From Azolla caroliniana (lineage: Eukaryota > Polypodiophyta), in contig JBHGNT010000004.1 in assembly GCA_043228905.1 (NCBI GenBank), positions 18,972,001 through 19,036,000 of the forward strand: a stretch of DNA of 64,000 nt, written 5' to 3'. A program made the translations under genes and the position numbers. Below the pieces are notes generated by a model. It was given only the letters and a program-made list of their open reading frames with translations, had not been told where the DNA came from and did no database searches. Of the stretch, positions 1 through 11,381 are shown piece after piece. Every line of letters starts with the position of its first letter. Position 1 is the first letter of the stretch.

Positions 1-3000
1 AAAGCTTCTCTGGTGTGTATCTGTCTCGGTCAAACTTCGGAGACGCGGATAGAGCACCCCATATTGAAATATAGGGCATTTCCGTGCCTATTACAAGATA
101 TCTATACCTTGCCATCTCCATCCATCCTTATACATGGAGTACTTTGACCGTATATTCATAACATGCAAAAAAAATCTTCGCTTCACCTTGCCACATAACT
201 AACCGCACACATTGTGTACCTTCAAAAGACATTATAGACAACTCTTCAACAACCCATGCCTTCAACTTATTGGGCCATCATTGTCCTTACACATCCATGC
301 TATCATTTGCGTGCATCCTAATCTTCTTCCTTAAGAAAAGCAAGCCAATTACTCAACATTAAAGACATTGGGTAGCTAAAAAGAAACCAAAAGGAAGTCA
401 TCATTAGATTGAATATATATCCCATTTCATGGCCAAAAGAAAGGCTCGTTGAAGACTTTGTTCGGTGCTCGTACTTGTCGTGCAACATTCTCTTATTTGC
501 ACCCCAATCTTCCTTGAGAACAAAAGGAAGCAATCATTATGTGTAACATGTTGTAGACGGTTAACAAGAAAGGACAAGAAAGTCATCCCAACATTGACTC
601 TAGGTATATGCCTTTGTTGATCTTCCTTGTGCGTGTAACAACAATCTCTTCAGCATTCCAATCTTTAGCAAGAAGGGAAAAGGAAGTAACCATGAAACAA
701 ACAATCTCTCCATATATGTACTTAAAAAGATTACGGAAGGAAATTCAACCTCATACGTTGCCCTAAAGCTAAAGATATGGAGATTGAAAGTACATCTTTT
801 TGTTAGAAATGTTGATCCATAACTTTATGCAAAATCAATGAATCTCATCAAAAAGCAACAAGCTATGGAACTGCACTTAGGCTCATGTTTTTTAAATTTC
901 ATTTGTTTCACTCAAGGTTTTCATGATTTTGATGGGTTAATGCCATGTTTAAACAATGTAAAATAAATTGGCCAATTACAATCTTTTGCTCCATGTACAT
1001 ATTTGAACTGATTTCTTAGAAAATCAACTCATATCTCGCTTTCAAATATAGGAAAAATAATAGGAACTACACGAGAAAATGCCCCAAATTTATAGGAAGT
1101 TTATCGTAAATTTCTTCATCATGTACATATTTCCATGCCGAGAAAAGTTCATAGAAAATAGGAATCAAACGTAATTTTCATAGTCTATATTATACGAATT
1201 ATTAAAACTCAAAAAAACTGATTCAAGAATACCCAAGCTTTGCTTTATTTCCTCAAATACTCCTACATTGTATTTTTGTTTCGGAAGTGCTTTAATCTAG
1301 GCCCCCATATTGGAATTGGAAAATCACATCATGTAATTGCTCAAGTACCACATGTAGTTAAGGAAAAAGGAATGAAGCGACCATGTAATAGCATATGCAA
1401 CCAAACCACTGCTCTTCATAGGGTTGACCAAGGGTGATTGGGGAAATAATGAAAACCATATGCTATAACAAGCAATCAAGAAAAATTATGGGCATTTCAA
1501 GGTTTTCCGGACGAAGCATTACAAGGATTTGGCTCATAGAAAATGGAAACGAGTATGTTGTTAGCATGGGAATGACTCGTTAATTGCAAGAAAGTAGGGG
1601 CAATTTCAACATACAAACAAAGATCCATCAACATATTAGAAACAAACATTTATATACCTAACCACGTGAACTTTGTGAACAAGATCAAAGAGATCCCTAT
1701 AACGCCTTGTTTGAAGAGTACAAAATTGCAACAAAGTTATGGACAATTCAAGTTTTACATTTGAAGAAGATTCATGTGCATATGTTGTTCACGTTGGAAC
1801 TCTCATGTCTGCGAATAATTATTAACAAATATAAATAAACTTTGCATTACTTTATGCATTGGAGGTATTGATTCATTGCTTGTAATTGGACAAAAGGTTT
1901 GGCAACATTTTCGTGTCAAACAAATTCCTATTAACATTAAGTGTGAGTCGCTTGCATGCAATCCATGAACTTGGGAAGTGGAGACTTATTAACAATAGAA
2001 ATTTATCAAACAAATTGTCTCGTTTACTATCATTTCCAAACTACCACTCACATTTGGGAGACTCCCAAAATGTATAAATGAAGAGATTCCCTACGTATAT
2101 ATCCTCCTTTTAGTGTTGATGGATATTAAAAGCATCTATACCAACACAAGGCCTTGGGTTCAAGGTTCAACTTTCACACCTCTCTATTAGGCCATGCATA
2201 TTTTCTGAATTTACTAGATGCTTACGTGGATTGTAGGGGTTGAATGCATAACCTTATGGTCTTTGTTAACCAACCTTACCAACTAAGCTCAACCATCTTC
2301 GTCAATCAAATGCTCACAAACATATGTTTATATTAAAACAACATGACACTGCAAAACCTATTGTCATTACTACGATAGAAAGATCTTACGGCATGGTAAA
2401 TCCACTTAGGTGTTGCAATACTTAGTGGTGTAAAGGAAAAAAAATTGCGGACAAGGAGCCCATGCAAATATTCGTTGCGAAATTTGCCAGATCAATTATC
2501 CTTTTAACTTATAAACATTTTGTTGAGCTCCATGGGGACCATCACACAAGAGCCCATTTCTCAAACTCCAATTGTGCCACATATTCCAATATCTAAGGTT
2601 AGTAAAAGAAAAGCTTATATGATGGTGAAGGTAAAGCTCATTCTCCTTAATGAAAACCCATTAAAATGGTGACAAAATGTTACACCACCGAAACTTTGTG
2701 ATTAGGGTGGATCTCCGATCAAACTCGAACTCGCACTGCTTGATTGTGTGAAGGATGACTAAGTGAAAATTGGGACCCACTAAACATACCGCCCAACCAC
2801 CCTCTGTCCAACTTCCAATATAGCTCACGTTGTGAGTCATGGGTGTCTTCTCCATCTGTCAAGAAGACTTAGAAGCACATGACTCACGGGGCCTTCTCTA
2901 CTCGTCAAGAAGGCCCTCACATCAATCTGTCGAGGTGGTGTGTTGTGGTTTTGATCACGAACGCCCACAATCCATATCCTTTCCCCTTCATAAGTGATGT

Positions 3001-3694
3001 CGACCATTATGAATAATTCATGGACATACATCACTTTGAATCACCACAAGATGTAGCTTGTCCCACCGTGATAATGTCCACCATTAAATCTAGAATAACA
3101 AACATGATATTCTTTATGGTGAAAGGAAACCCCTAACTTAGCATTATCCTTATGCTCCACTACACATAATACATCCATTGACTATTAAAAATATTTATCC
3201 ATGCTTCATACCATATTTGAAAGAGAACAAACTCCCTTACATTAAATGTAGTTATCTTCATGACTCACTAGTAAGGTCTCTTGATGTCCAGATCATGCTC
3301 TAATTGCACAGTATGTCTAATGCATCCCTAAAATAGTCATTTGACATCGCCAAAACAAGTTCTAATTGATGGTTGTCGGTTAGACACATCATTCCTAGTA
3401 CCTCATTCATATGATTTAGTTTCCAAGGTTGCTTATACGGTGGCATAGTGACATTAACATTCAAATCAAACTTGAGGTTTAACAATTTATTCTTGGTTTA
3501 CTTATAATGCATTGAATGTTGGCATTATTGTTAGTGTTGGAATAGGGGGTTGTGTCGTCATCAACCTATTGTTGTTGGAATTAGTGTGCTTATGTTGACC
3601 AATGAGCAATTAGGATATTATAAAGTCGGAAGAAGGTTATAACTAGTGTGATGTCATGGGTGTAATCGAATACAGTCATTGAGCTGATGGGTAA
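1..3694. other. AT-rich flank, no gene recognised
   Basis: I see no coding region with a recognisable motif here. All open frames are short (60-70 codons) and none continues into a neighbour. Scattered similar phrases around 360-680 suggest an old internal duplication, but I cannot assign them to a family. Confidence 0.5.
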
Positions 3695-3880
3695 TCTTTA
3701 CCATGGAATTTGGAAGTGATTCTAGTACCAAAGGTCCACATTTTGAAGATAATTGACCTATTGAAGGAGAAGGTACTTTGAACCATTGGATTGTTCTAGA
3801 AAAGAAGAATGGAACTCTTCATTTCATCTAGGATCTCCAATGAGTAAACAAGATAAACCATTCACAATTATAATACAATG
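3695..3880 (+). pseudogene. Ty3/gypsy reverse transcriptase fragment
   Basis: Plus-strand translation gives, across stops, LPWNLEVILVPKVHILKIID, then LLKEKV, KKNGTLHFI and DLQ-VNK. These pieces align in the same order with the N-terminal RT part of the minus-strand gypsy element at 11.5-12.6 kb, which reads PWNLKPIPVPRAHIPKLMEL, KKNGTLRFI and DLQPVNK. The fragment has in-frame stops and no flanking RT core, LTR or integrase, so it is a small fossil of the same gypsy lineage. It lies in AT-rich DNA, unlike the GC-rich full copy, which suggests great age. Confidence 0.6.
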
Positions 3881-4024
3881 GCTATTGGTATAATAATAAT
3901 AATAATGATAATAAAACCTAATTCAGCCCAAGTGTGTTGAGAAGTACTTATGTTAATGGATTAGTGATGACAAGCTAGCCCAACCACTATTGTCACCACT
4001 ATTTCACATTCTTTGAAGAATCAC

Positions 4025-4400
4025 ACATTCTTAGAGTGGGTGGCTTTTTGGAAAGTACATCCTAGAGAGGCTATAGATGAGAATAGTGGCATGAGGATGG
4101 CTGTAGTGAAGCGAGGAAGAAGTTGCTCGTCACAACAAAGCATCATCGAGTTTCAGTTGAGATTGACATACATTCTAAACTTAGTGCCTTTGATGGGATA
4201 GTATTAAGAGAACAATGAAATTATCTTCGAATGTGACTATATGGGAAATGGGGATCTTCAAGATCATTTGTGTGATCTAGATCTATTTCACCTTGGTGGT
4301 CTATTGTCACGGAACCTAGTATTGACATCTATAATGAAGTTATGAGGGGAATCCCTTACCTTCACACGAAGAATCGCCTTTTTGAGCATGTAGAGAGGGC
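4025..4400 (+). pseudogene. Receptor-like kinase N-lobe fossil
   Basis: The translation resembles the N-lobe of a plant receptor-like kinase (closest in memory to the malectin/FERONIA-like group). A degenerate glycine-loop piece WVAFWKVH is followed by MRMAVVKRGRSCSSQQSIIE, where the lysine of VAVKRG would bind ATP. Next come EFQ, a hydrophobic stretch ending LVPLMG, two stops, and NNEIIFECDYMGNGDLQDHL, the hinge region (normally EMILVYDYMxNGxLxxHL). In another frame IPYLHTKN matches the GLHYLHT segment. The C-lobe (HRDxK, DFG) is missing. It is a broken fragment next to a SINE. Confidence 0.6.
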
Positions 4401-4443
4401 CTTTTATTCATTATCATTTACATTAGAGGATGAAGCATCAAAG

Positions 4444-4446
<3 letters not shown>

Positions 4447-4504
<58 letters not shown>
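4447..4504. repeat. (AG)n microsatellite
   Basis: Uninterrupted AG dinucleotide repeat of about 29 units. It sits directly 5' of the SINE copy; the second SINE copy has a short GA run at its other end. Confidence 0.95.
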
Positions 4505-4506
<2 letters not shown>

Positions 4507-4511
4507 TAGAT

Positions 4512-4945
4512 GGATGTAGCTCAGATAAAGTTGCCGAATGGAGATCCACTGGTCCTAGGTTCAACCCTTACATTCCACAAGGTTGCCAATGGAGACCCGG
4601 TGGTCCTGGGTTCAACCCTTACATTCCACAAGGTTGCCAATGGAGACCCGGTGGTCCTGGGTTCAACCCTTACATTCCACAAGGTTGCCAATGGAGACCC
4701 GGTGGTCCTGGGTTCAACCCTTACATTCCACAAGGTTGCCAATGGAGACCCGGTGGTCCTGGGTTCAACCCTTACATTCCACAGTGGCATCTAGTGAAAT
4801 ACAACCCTCACATTTGAGAATCACATCTAATGAAATACGAGATAGCTATGGAGTATAGAGAGGTGAGAAAATTGGGTTTCGAACCCAAGATGTAGTGCTA
4901 GTAGTGTAAAGGACTTGCCATTAGGGTAAGATTGAGATTGAGATT
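4512..4945 (+). mobile_element. tRNA-derived SINE, copy 1, with expanded head
   Basis: The left end reads GATGTAGCTCAGATAAAGTT, a weakened A box, followed by GGTTCAACCC, a B box, as in a tRNA-type polymerase III promoter. The body (GGCATCTAGTGAAATAC ... GGTGAGAAAATTGGGTTTCG) and right end match the SINE at 34734-34942. The right end read on the minus strand is a second tRNA-like module: A-box-like CCCTAATGGCAAG and a perfect T arm, TTGGG/TTCGAAA/CCCAA. So two tRNA-like modules face each other. The head is amplified into a 51-bp array (4530-4784). Confidence 0.75.
4530..4784 (+). repeat. 51-bp tandem array carrying a pol III B box
   Basis: Five units with period 51 begin near 4530, 4581, 4632, 4683 and 4734. 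Units 2-5 are essentially identical; unit 1 is diverged. Each contains GGGTTCAACCC or GGTTCAACCC, the tRNA T-loop/B-box motif. The unit length is a multiple of three, so open frames run through on both strands; these are a by-product and not genes. The near identity of units 2-5 suggests recent amplification within this SINE copy. Confidence 0.95.
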
Positions 4946-6131
4946 AATACACCATAATGGTAATTACTAAGTTGTTGCACAACACTTGCTTGTCTCATGA
5001 CATGAAGTGCTCTATATGGAAACCATCATCTAGTAGAGATTATTGTAATTCTTTGCAAAAAGAGTTATTATGTGTCTTCATAGTTATTACGTTGGCCTGA
5101 AAAGGGGAGATTGCATTCTCAATTTAGTTATTTGTTCCTTTTGGGGGTCAAGAGGCGGGAAATGTAGTTGAGGCTCAATCTCAAAGAATTTTGGAGTTAG
5201 TTGAAGTGCAACAATTATTGCGCATCCCGCCCCATTATGGGTTGATCTAGTAAGAACTACAAAATATTAAATTGATACACGGTCCGTTACCTCTACAAAC
5301 ATAAGAGCAATCATGGGCTGATTGAAATTTACGAGGTCAGACGTTGTTGTCATGAGTGATTACTAATATCTTGTATTATTACTCTATAGGTCTCTTCGAT
5401 GACTATTATCTAGAGAGTACTTGGCTAAAGAATAATGGAAAGTACATAACTGTGATTATGGATAGTGGTAGGTCTTGAAACATAGTTGGCAGTCTAAAGT
5501 GCCACTTTTAGCAAAGGTCTTCATTTAGAGAGTATTAATTGGGGGATTTACCTTTAGGATTAGCTCTAAAGTGCCATTTGTGGAAACGACCTTCATTTGG
5601 AGAGTATTGCTTGGGGGTGTATCTTTGGGATTAGCTTTAAAGTGATGTGGACTAGCAATAAGCAATTGCGTCTTTTACATTATTCAAGTGGAAGATAGTA
5701 AAACCCATCATTTCATACAATGTCTAATTACTTGCCAATTTGGAGTTACTTGTTATTTGACACCAAAACAATAGGTGTTTGCACAATTCACATGTACTTC
5801 AACTTGGAATCAGATATGGTGATCATTTTCCTATGGGTGAAAGCATGGGAGTGGAAACAATTAGTTATGTCCTTGACATAGCTAATTAGCTATGCAAAAA
5901 GGTATTGGTGATAAATAGTCTTTTTTTGCACCATGAATAAAAACATTACAATGTTTTAATTATATAAATGAGCACTATAAATGTGCAACATAAACGTGCA
6001 CCATAAATGGAAATGTGTACCATAACTGGAAAAAACATTGATTATATACCAAATTCCTAGGTCCATTATGCATGATCCATTGCCACATCACGTTGGCCAT
6101 CACTTAGTGACTATTCAGGCTGGATTACAAA
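4946..6131. other. AT-rich intergenic DNA
   Basis: No gene recognised. It contains a two-copy 72-bp tandem duplication (5493-5564 and 5565-5636), each copy starting TCTAAAGTGCCA and ending in GGATTAGCT or similar. Around 5400-5450 a frame gives DDYYLESTWLKNNGKY, weakly reminiscent of a kinase DPEY segment, too weak to annotate. Confidence 0.5.
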
Positions 6132-6136
6132 ACAAC
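6132..6136. repeat. Target-site duplication of copia A, left
   Basis: ACAAC directly before the left LTR. The same five bases follow the right LTR at 20711-20715, which marks 6137-20710 as one insertion. Confidence 0.8.
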
Positions 6137-6530
6137 TAAAAAAGATAATATGTGGAAGCTTTGACAAACCGGTTCACCCAGATAGCAATAGAAAGAGTAC
6201 AAGTTTAATGGAAGCTTCACAAAACATAGACAAAGAGTGCGAGGGACAGAGAGAGCAGAATAACATTAACTAAATTAAAAAATAATAACACTCTATGTAT
6301 ACAAAATTTGTCCTATAGAACACTTTTTATACAAGTCCTTCAAGGACTGACAGAAGTACTGATATGAACTTCAATGCTCATACGAGCGACTGACACTAAC
6401 TCTAAGGAATATGCCTACGTACTAAGCTAGATCCGTAGGCTTCTAACGACCTACTAATTACAATCTGATGCGTCTCTCCGATCTGACTCTTGGTTCCGGA
6501 TACCTATCCGTCTCCGGCTTATTCAGCTCA
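6137..6530 (-). repeat. 3' LTR of copia A
   Basis: Begins TAAAAAAGATAATATG, where the partner LTR begins TGAAAAAGATAATATG, and follows the partner to GCTTATTCAG. About 25 bp present in the right LTR (CCGATCCGG...TTGTCTG) are missing here, so the inner edge at CTCA is my best estimate. Confidence 0.75.
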
Positions 6531-6989
6531 AGCTCAACTTGAGGTCGGATCGCTATGTTAGTGTCTTTTGAGCCTTGTGGTCAGCTTCTTCTGGCGTCTT
6601 CTCGCCTTGCTCGTGCTCCTTGACCCGTCCGGTTCTGCTTTCCACGACCCGTCCGGTCCCACACACCTTAACCTTCTCGGTTGGCTTGTCTATTCATAAG
6701 GCCCATCTCAGCTCCTTTGTTGTTGCAACTCCGACGCGTCTCGACCCGTTGGTTCCTTCGTGTTGACTTCCGTTGCCTCCTTGTCTGTTTGGCCTTGAGT
6801 TGATCTGGCTCCTCCGAATCAAACACCTCTTCCAAATTGGGTGACTCCGATTCGTTCCAGATCTTGTCCAAATTGGCTGTCTCCAGTTCTTCCTCAATCT
6901 TCAGGCCCTTTACCACATTAGACCACTTCCGGGTCTTGGCCTTCTCCTTTCGGTCGACTTTGTCCTTCTTGACTCTACGGCCATCGTTG
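6531..6989 (-). other. 3' untranslated segment of copia A
   Basis: This stretch lies between the RNase H end and the 3' LTR and is absent from the right-hand part of the element. It has an acidic, charged reading frame on the minus strand (6668-6916, MVKGLKIEEELETANLDKIW...) of about 80 codons with no recognised domain. A typical purine tract (minus-strand TTGAGGGGGAGA, at 7043-7054) lies upstream of it and not at the LTR edge. Confidence 0.4.
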
Positions 6990-7163
6990 CTTGTTCTGAC
7001 TTGCTCGGCTTTGTCCTTGTCCGGTGTGATTACCAGTACCGGTTCTCCCCCTCAAGTGCAACATGTCAAGATGTTGAAGACCAAGCATCTCTGAAAAATG
7101 CTGCAACTTGTCAGTTCCAAGTGCCTTCATGAAGATGTCGACAAGCTGCCGATCCGTCCGGAC
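6990..7163 (-). repeat. 174-bp duplicated copia segment, left copy
   Basis: These 174 bp (end of RNase H plus purine tract) are repeated at 17006-17179 with the same length and 8 mismatches (about 4.6%). The two copies flank the LARD-like insertion. They are far too long for an LTR-element TSD. Confidence 0.9.
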
Positions 7164-7695
7164 TGTTGTAGGTTTTTAGGGTTAGGGTAGAGGATGAGGA
7201 TGAATGGTAATGGTTGATGATGAAGATAAATATGGTGAGTGTGATGATAGCAATGGAGAGAAGCATTGTGGAATTGATGATGACAGGATGAGCATTGAGA
7301 AACATTGCGGGGTGGGGGGTGGTGCCTAGAATGGCTCCACCCCCCTCCCAATGGGTTCAACGTTAAAGGGGAGAGAGAGAGAAAGAGAGATGACAAGAGA
7401 GAGAGCGAGATTGAGAGAGAAAATGATAATTCATGTTTCATTCATTCCCCATAAGGGGGTTAAATAGTACAAGAGGGGGTAGATACATAGGAGTGTAAGC
7501 CCCCTCGAGCATTCACATTGGACACTCACTTACAACTCCTCGTATCCATCCACATGCACACACATGTGCGTGTGTTCACATATGTATACACTCACAATTA
7601 CATTTATGCCCCCTACACATACACAACAACATCATGATAACATTCGACCCTCGCTCATCACACTTGACTCTCCGTACATCTCGTACGGGGTAACA
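7164..7695 (-). repeat. 3' LTR of the LARD-like element
   Basis: Plus strand begins TGTTGTAGGTTTTTAGGG and ends CGTACGGGGTAACA, so the termini are TGTT...AACA. It contains a GA-rich tract (7370-7420) and a G-rich block GGGGTGGGGGGTGG, both shared with the partial right LTR. Confidence 0.75.
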
Positions 7696-8666
7696 CAATA
7701 TGGCATGCCCGTGGGAGAGTGCCTTGCACGTCGATCCCACATGCCTTGATGATGATATTTCTTCGACTTGAACTTCCATCGGTCCTTTCAACGATCGACT
7801 CCCTCGATTGGAGTGCTTGACTCGAACATCTTTGTCGGTCAACAAATCTTTGACACGAACATTCTCGTTCTGTCGGCTTACGAACTTTGTCATGGGTCCC
7901 AAATTATGCCGTGTATATGTATGTTCTTCCTTTGTTTTGAGTGTCTGTGAGTATTCTTGGGGATTTTCAAATTTTTGGTGGTGCCCTCTTGTTTTTTAAA
8001 ATTTTGATATGTACCCTTATGTTGATGAAATTTTCTCGTTACGTCCTCATAATTGTTTTTTTTAAAATTCTGTTCGTGCCCCTATTCTCTTTCCCTCTCT
8101 TTTTATATATTATTATTATTACATATTTTCCTCCTATTCTCCTAGCGGGAAACAATGTTCTTCTTTCTTCTTTTCTTCTCGTTGTTTCTCTGTTTCTCTC
8201 TTCTCTTCTTCTTCTTCTCTCTATTTCTCCATCTTCTTTTCTCGTTTTTCTTTCTGCTTCCACCATCACTATGTCCATTGTCCTCGCTGTTTTTGTCTGT
8301 CCGGTTCAGTCGTTGTCTTGGCCTTCGTTGACTATGTAGACGCCTCCATCACCGGCCTTCTCCCTTTGGCGGGATGTTATCTCTCTCTGTTTAACGCTTC
8401 CGATTGTGGCCGTTGGTAGTCGTGTTCTGTACGGCCATCACTGTTGGGCCGCATTTCAGCCACTCCGGCCATTCCGGTTGCATTTTGGCCACTTCTGCGC
8501 ATTTTAGCCACCCCGACCGCAGCCGGCTGCTTTCCGGTCGCTGCCCCTATTCGGTCGTCATCATCGTTGTTCTGGCCGCTCTTTGACTGCTTGTTTGATC
8601 CGGCCATTGTGTTCATTTGTGTCGGTGTCATTGTTCTGGCCATTGAGCTGTCTTAGTCTAGACCGT
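7696..8666 (-). other. LARD-like internal region, 3' part
   Basis: The minus-strand frame 7576-7902 crosses into the LTR and contains LSHGHA. The nucleotides CCCACGGGCATGCCAT beside the LTR edge match the motif beside the 3' LTR of the Tat-like element (58635-58650). Further in, 8039-8278 is Arg/Glu-rich low complexity and 8380-8640 is a CCGGCCATT-type low-complexity block. No domain recognised. Confidence 0.45.
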
Positions 8667-9288
8667 TGTTGCGTTGTTACGCGCGTGCGTGTAGAAAGGG
8701 GCGGGACCACGGGGGTCTTGTACCGAGGAGCGAGAGAGAGAGAGAGAAAGAGAGAGAGAGATTCATCGACACGTAGAAGCGAGAAAGAGAGATATAGAAC
8801 GTAACACTTAATTATAATGACAAGAGATTACAAACTCCGACAATTACAACTGACAAAGCGGCGACGGACCCGACACGGGGACCCTACTCACGCACACCGA
8901 CGACAGTCACACGACTCCAAGAAACAAAGGGGAAAGGGAGCGACTCTGCTGGAAGCACACGGGCTATCCACGAAGCAGAAGCAGCGACCTCCCGACACCC
9001 GCCGAGAGCGACGATTCCAATCGAAGAGAGCGAGCCCTCCGTTTTGCAGCAACCCCCCTTTTCTTTCCCAACGCGCAATACCCGTTTTCCCTTGTCCTCT
9101 TCCCTTTTATTCCCTGTCCCTCTGTCCGGGATACGCACAATCCCCCCCCCCCCCCCCAATAAATGGGTGCGGCTTCGTATTTACATCCACCGGTTTGTGT
9201 GCAAATAACAAGTCACGCGTCCATCCGTGTAAGGGCCGGTTTACGCGCTTTCTCTCCGATTCCGCCTATGGCGGTTTTCTTCACGACA
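8667..9288 (-). repeat. 3' LTR of gypsy B
   Basis: Plus strand begins TGTTGCGTTGTTACGCGCG and ends GGTTTTCTTCACGACA. It contains a GA tract (8728-8760) and a C run (about 9142-9158). Confidence 0.9.
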
Positions 9289-9357
9289 TCCACCCCCACC
9301 AAACCGCGCATCCACCAGTATGCGCCAGAGACGGGTAAATATCGAAGAAACCCGGCC

Positions 9358-10665
9358 TCACTCGTTGCTCTCCGATTCTCCGCCGGACCCGAACTGATCG
9401 TCGTTGTCGCTCCCGCTCGCAGGCTCCGGCTCGTCTTCGAACCGCTTTTTGAAAGCTTTGATCCGCTTTCTGGCCACCGGCAACGCTAACCATGTCCCGT
9501 CGAGTTCCGCGAGGTGGTACGTGCCATTGCCGTTCGCTCTCGTCACCATTTAGGGCCCGAACCATCTCCTAGCAAACTTTCGCACCGCCTTGTGCTGATT
9601 GTCGAGGCTGCTGTCGTATACCAAGACCCAGTCGCCTTCCTCGATCTTCTTTGGTCGTAACCGGTGCGTCCGGTTGAACTGGGTCTTGTTCTGCTCCCTT
9701 GCCGCTCGCAACTTTTCCTTCGCCTGTATCACGTCCTCCGGCCTCCGCTCGAGTTGCCGAATCCGCGCCGCCAGCAACTCCTCCCGGCTCATTTCGTCCT
9801 TCCAATCTACCGCCGCGCATGAAGAAACCGTCCGTTCCACCGGCATGATCGGCTTTTGTCCGTACATTAGCTCCGCCGGCATAAACCCTGTCACTGAACT
9901 GTGCGTAGTCCGGTCCGCCCATAGCGCGTAAGGAAGGAGTTGCGGCCAATTCCCGACTTGCCCACTGCACGCACGGACCAACGCCTTTACAATCGGTCCG
10001 TGCCCACGTTCCACCTTTCCGTTCGCCTCCGGATTGTACGCCGTGGTGAGGGAGAGTTTGACGCCTAGCCGGTCGAACAGCTCCTCGGCCTCCCGCGCAT
10101 CCAGCTCTCCCCGATCCGCCACGATCCTCCCGACGCACCCGTATCGACACACTACTTCTTCGATCACGAACCGGCATACCGCCGCGGTTGTCTTGCTTTG
10201 CAGTGCACGGCCTTCCACCTGGTTCGTTAAGTCTTCCCGTGCAAGCACCAGGTATCGCATCTGTCCTACTCCCATCGGCATCGTCACCAAGTCCACCATC
10301 CACTTGAAATGGACCGTAGGCGGGTAGGTCGGGTGAAGCTCGTCCCGGTGTCGGATTGCGGAGTGTATCTGACAGCTTTCGCAAGTCGTTATGAACCGAT
10401 GCACGTCCTGGTATAGCCCTGGCCACCAGTACTTCTCCTTCAGCTTCTCGAACGTGGCCCACGTTCCGCGGTGTCCGGCCCATGGGCTCTTGTGGAATGC
10501 CGCCAGTAGTTTCCCCTGTTCTTCTTTCTTTGCCACTACTCGGAGTGGGATGCTGCTTCTCTTCTTTGGGTGCTTCCATATGCACCCGTCCCGCAGGAAG
10601 AATTGGTACGCCTTCCTCCGTATCCGGCTCGCCTCCTCTCTCGCCCATGGTGCGTCCGGCGTCAT
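9358..10665 (-). pseudogene. Gypsy B integrase
   Basis: The frame 10665-9550 starts within the linker after RNase H. A zinc-binding HHCC motif is visible (HKSPWAGH ... CESCQ), followed by the catalytic core with Asp in MVDLVTMP, Asp in VADRGELD and Glu in NGKVERGHG. The C-terminal GPY/F-like motif reads RRWFGP and is cut by a TAG stop at 9550; the same frame continues as MVTRANGNGTYHLAELDGTW to 9358. Integrase would insert element cDNA. The core residues look intact, and the damage is the stop in the GPY/F motif and a frameshift at the RNase H junction. Confidence 0.85.
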
Positions 10666-11381
10666 CGTCCGTAGGAACCTCCTGATTTGGAGCCACTCCC
10701 CGCGTACCTGCTTTTGTCAAATTCGTTAAGCGCCGGAGTGTTCCCTTTCCTCGTCGTTACGTTAGCCGACCCGAAGAAGTCCTCGCCGACTTCTTCGTCT
10801 TCCGAAACCATGCCGTCTTCGTCGTTGAACCTTGCCCTCGAAAGCATGTCGGCCATGGCGTTGTCCTTTCCGGAGATGTGCCGTATCTCCGGGTTCAGGG
10901 ACTTAATGTACACTATCCACCGGAGCATTGCTAGGTCCGGCGTCGCGCATCCGGAAACCATGCCGAGTATCGGTAGGCAGTCCGTCTCGATAATCACCTC
11001 CGTCCCGATCAGATAATCCTTGTCGGCCTTGACTGCCGAAACGACACCCCAAAGTTCACGCTTAACTTGGGCGTACCCTCGCTGCCGCTCGCTCAATACC
11101 TTCGCCCCGAACCGGATCGGGAATCGTACGCCGCCCTTGTCCTCCTGACTGATTACCCACCCGATCCCCGTCGGGTTGGTGTCCACCGTTACGCAGATGA
11201 GAACATCCTTGCCGTAAACCGCTTTACGGAGAGCCGGCGCTGCCGTAAGCGCCTCCTTTAGTCTCCCAACCGACTCCGTGTGCTCCGTCCTCCACTCAAA
11301 GCTACGCCCCTTTTTCAATAGTCCGTAGGGGGTTCCGCGACATGTGCGTAGTGCAGGATCCAGATGTGGTAGAACGCGCAT
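10662..11381 (-). pseudogene. Gypsy B RNase H and connection
   Basis: Contains the gypsy RNase H pattern: a substrate-strand segment with Asp in VTVDTNPTGIGWVI, then RFGAKVLSERQRGYAQVKRE with the Glu of the YAQVKRELWG block, ETDCLPILG, and the tail ISGKDNAMADMLSR. It is in a different frame from RT (shift near 11.34 kb) and from integrase (shift near 10.69 kb). The enzyme would remove the RNA strand during reverse transcription. Confidence 0.85.

Noticed and set aside
4510-4794. A 94-codon repeat protein (VANGDPVVLGSTLTFHK units)
   Set aside because: The frame exists only because the 51-bp unit is divisible by three; the opposite strand is equally open and the unit is SINE promoter sequence.
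8667-9288. Gypsy B insertion with a perfect 5-bp TSD
   Set aside because: The flanks (ACCGT left, CTGTT right) do not match; only a 3-of-4 match could be argued.
9569-10720. 383-codon minus-strand gene overlapping integrase
   Set aside because: Gly/Arg-rich alternative frame of gypsy B integrase with no domain; the 10665-9550 frame carries the catalytic residues.
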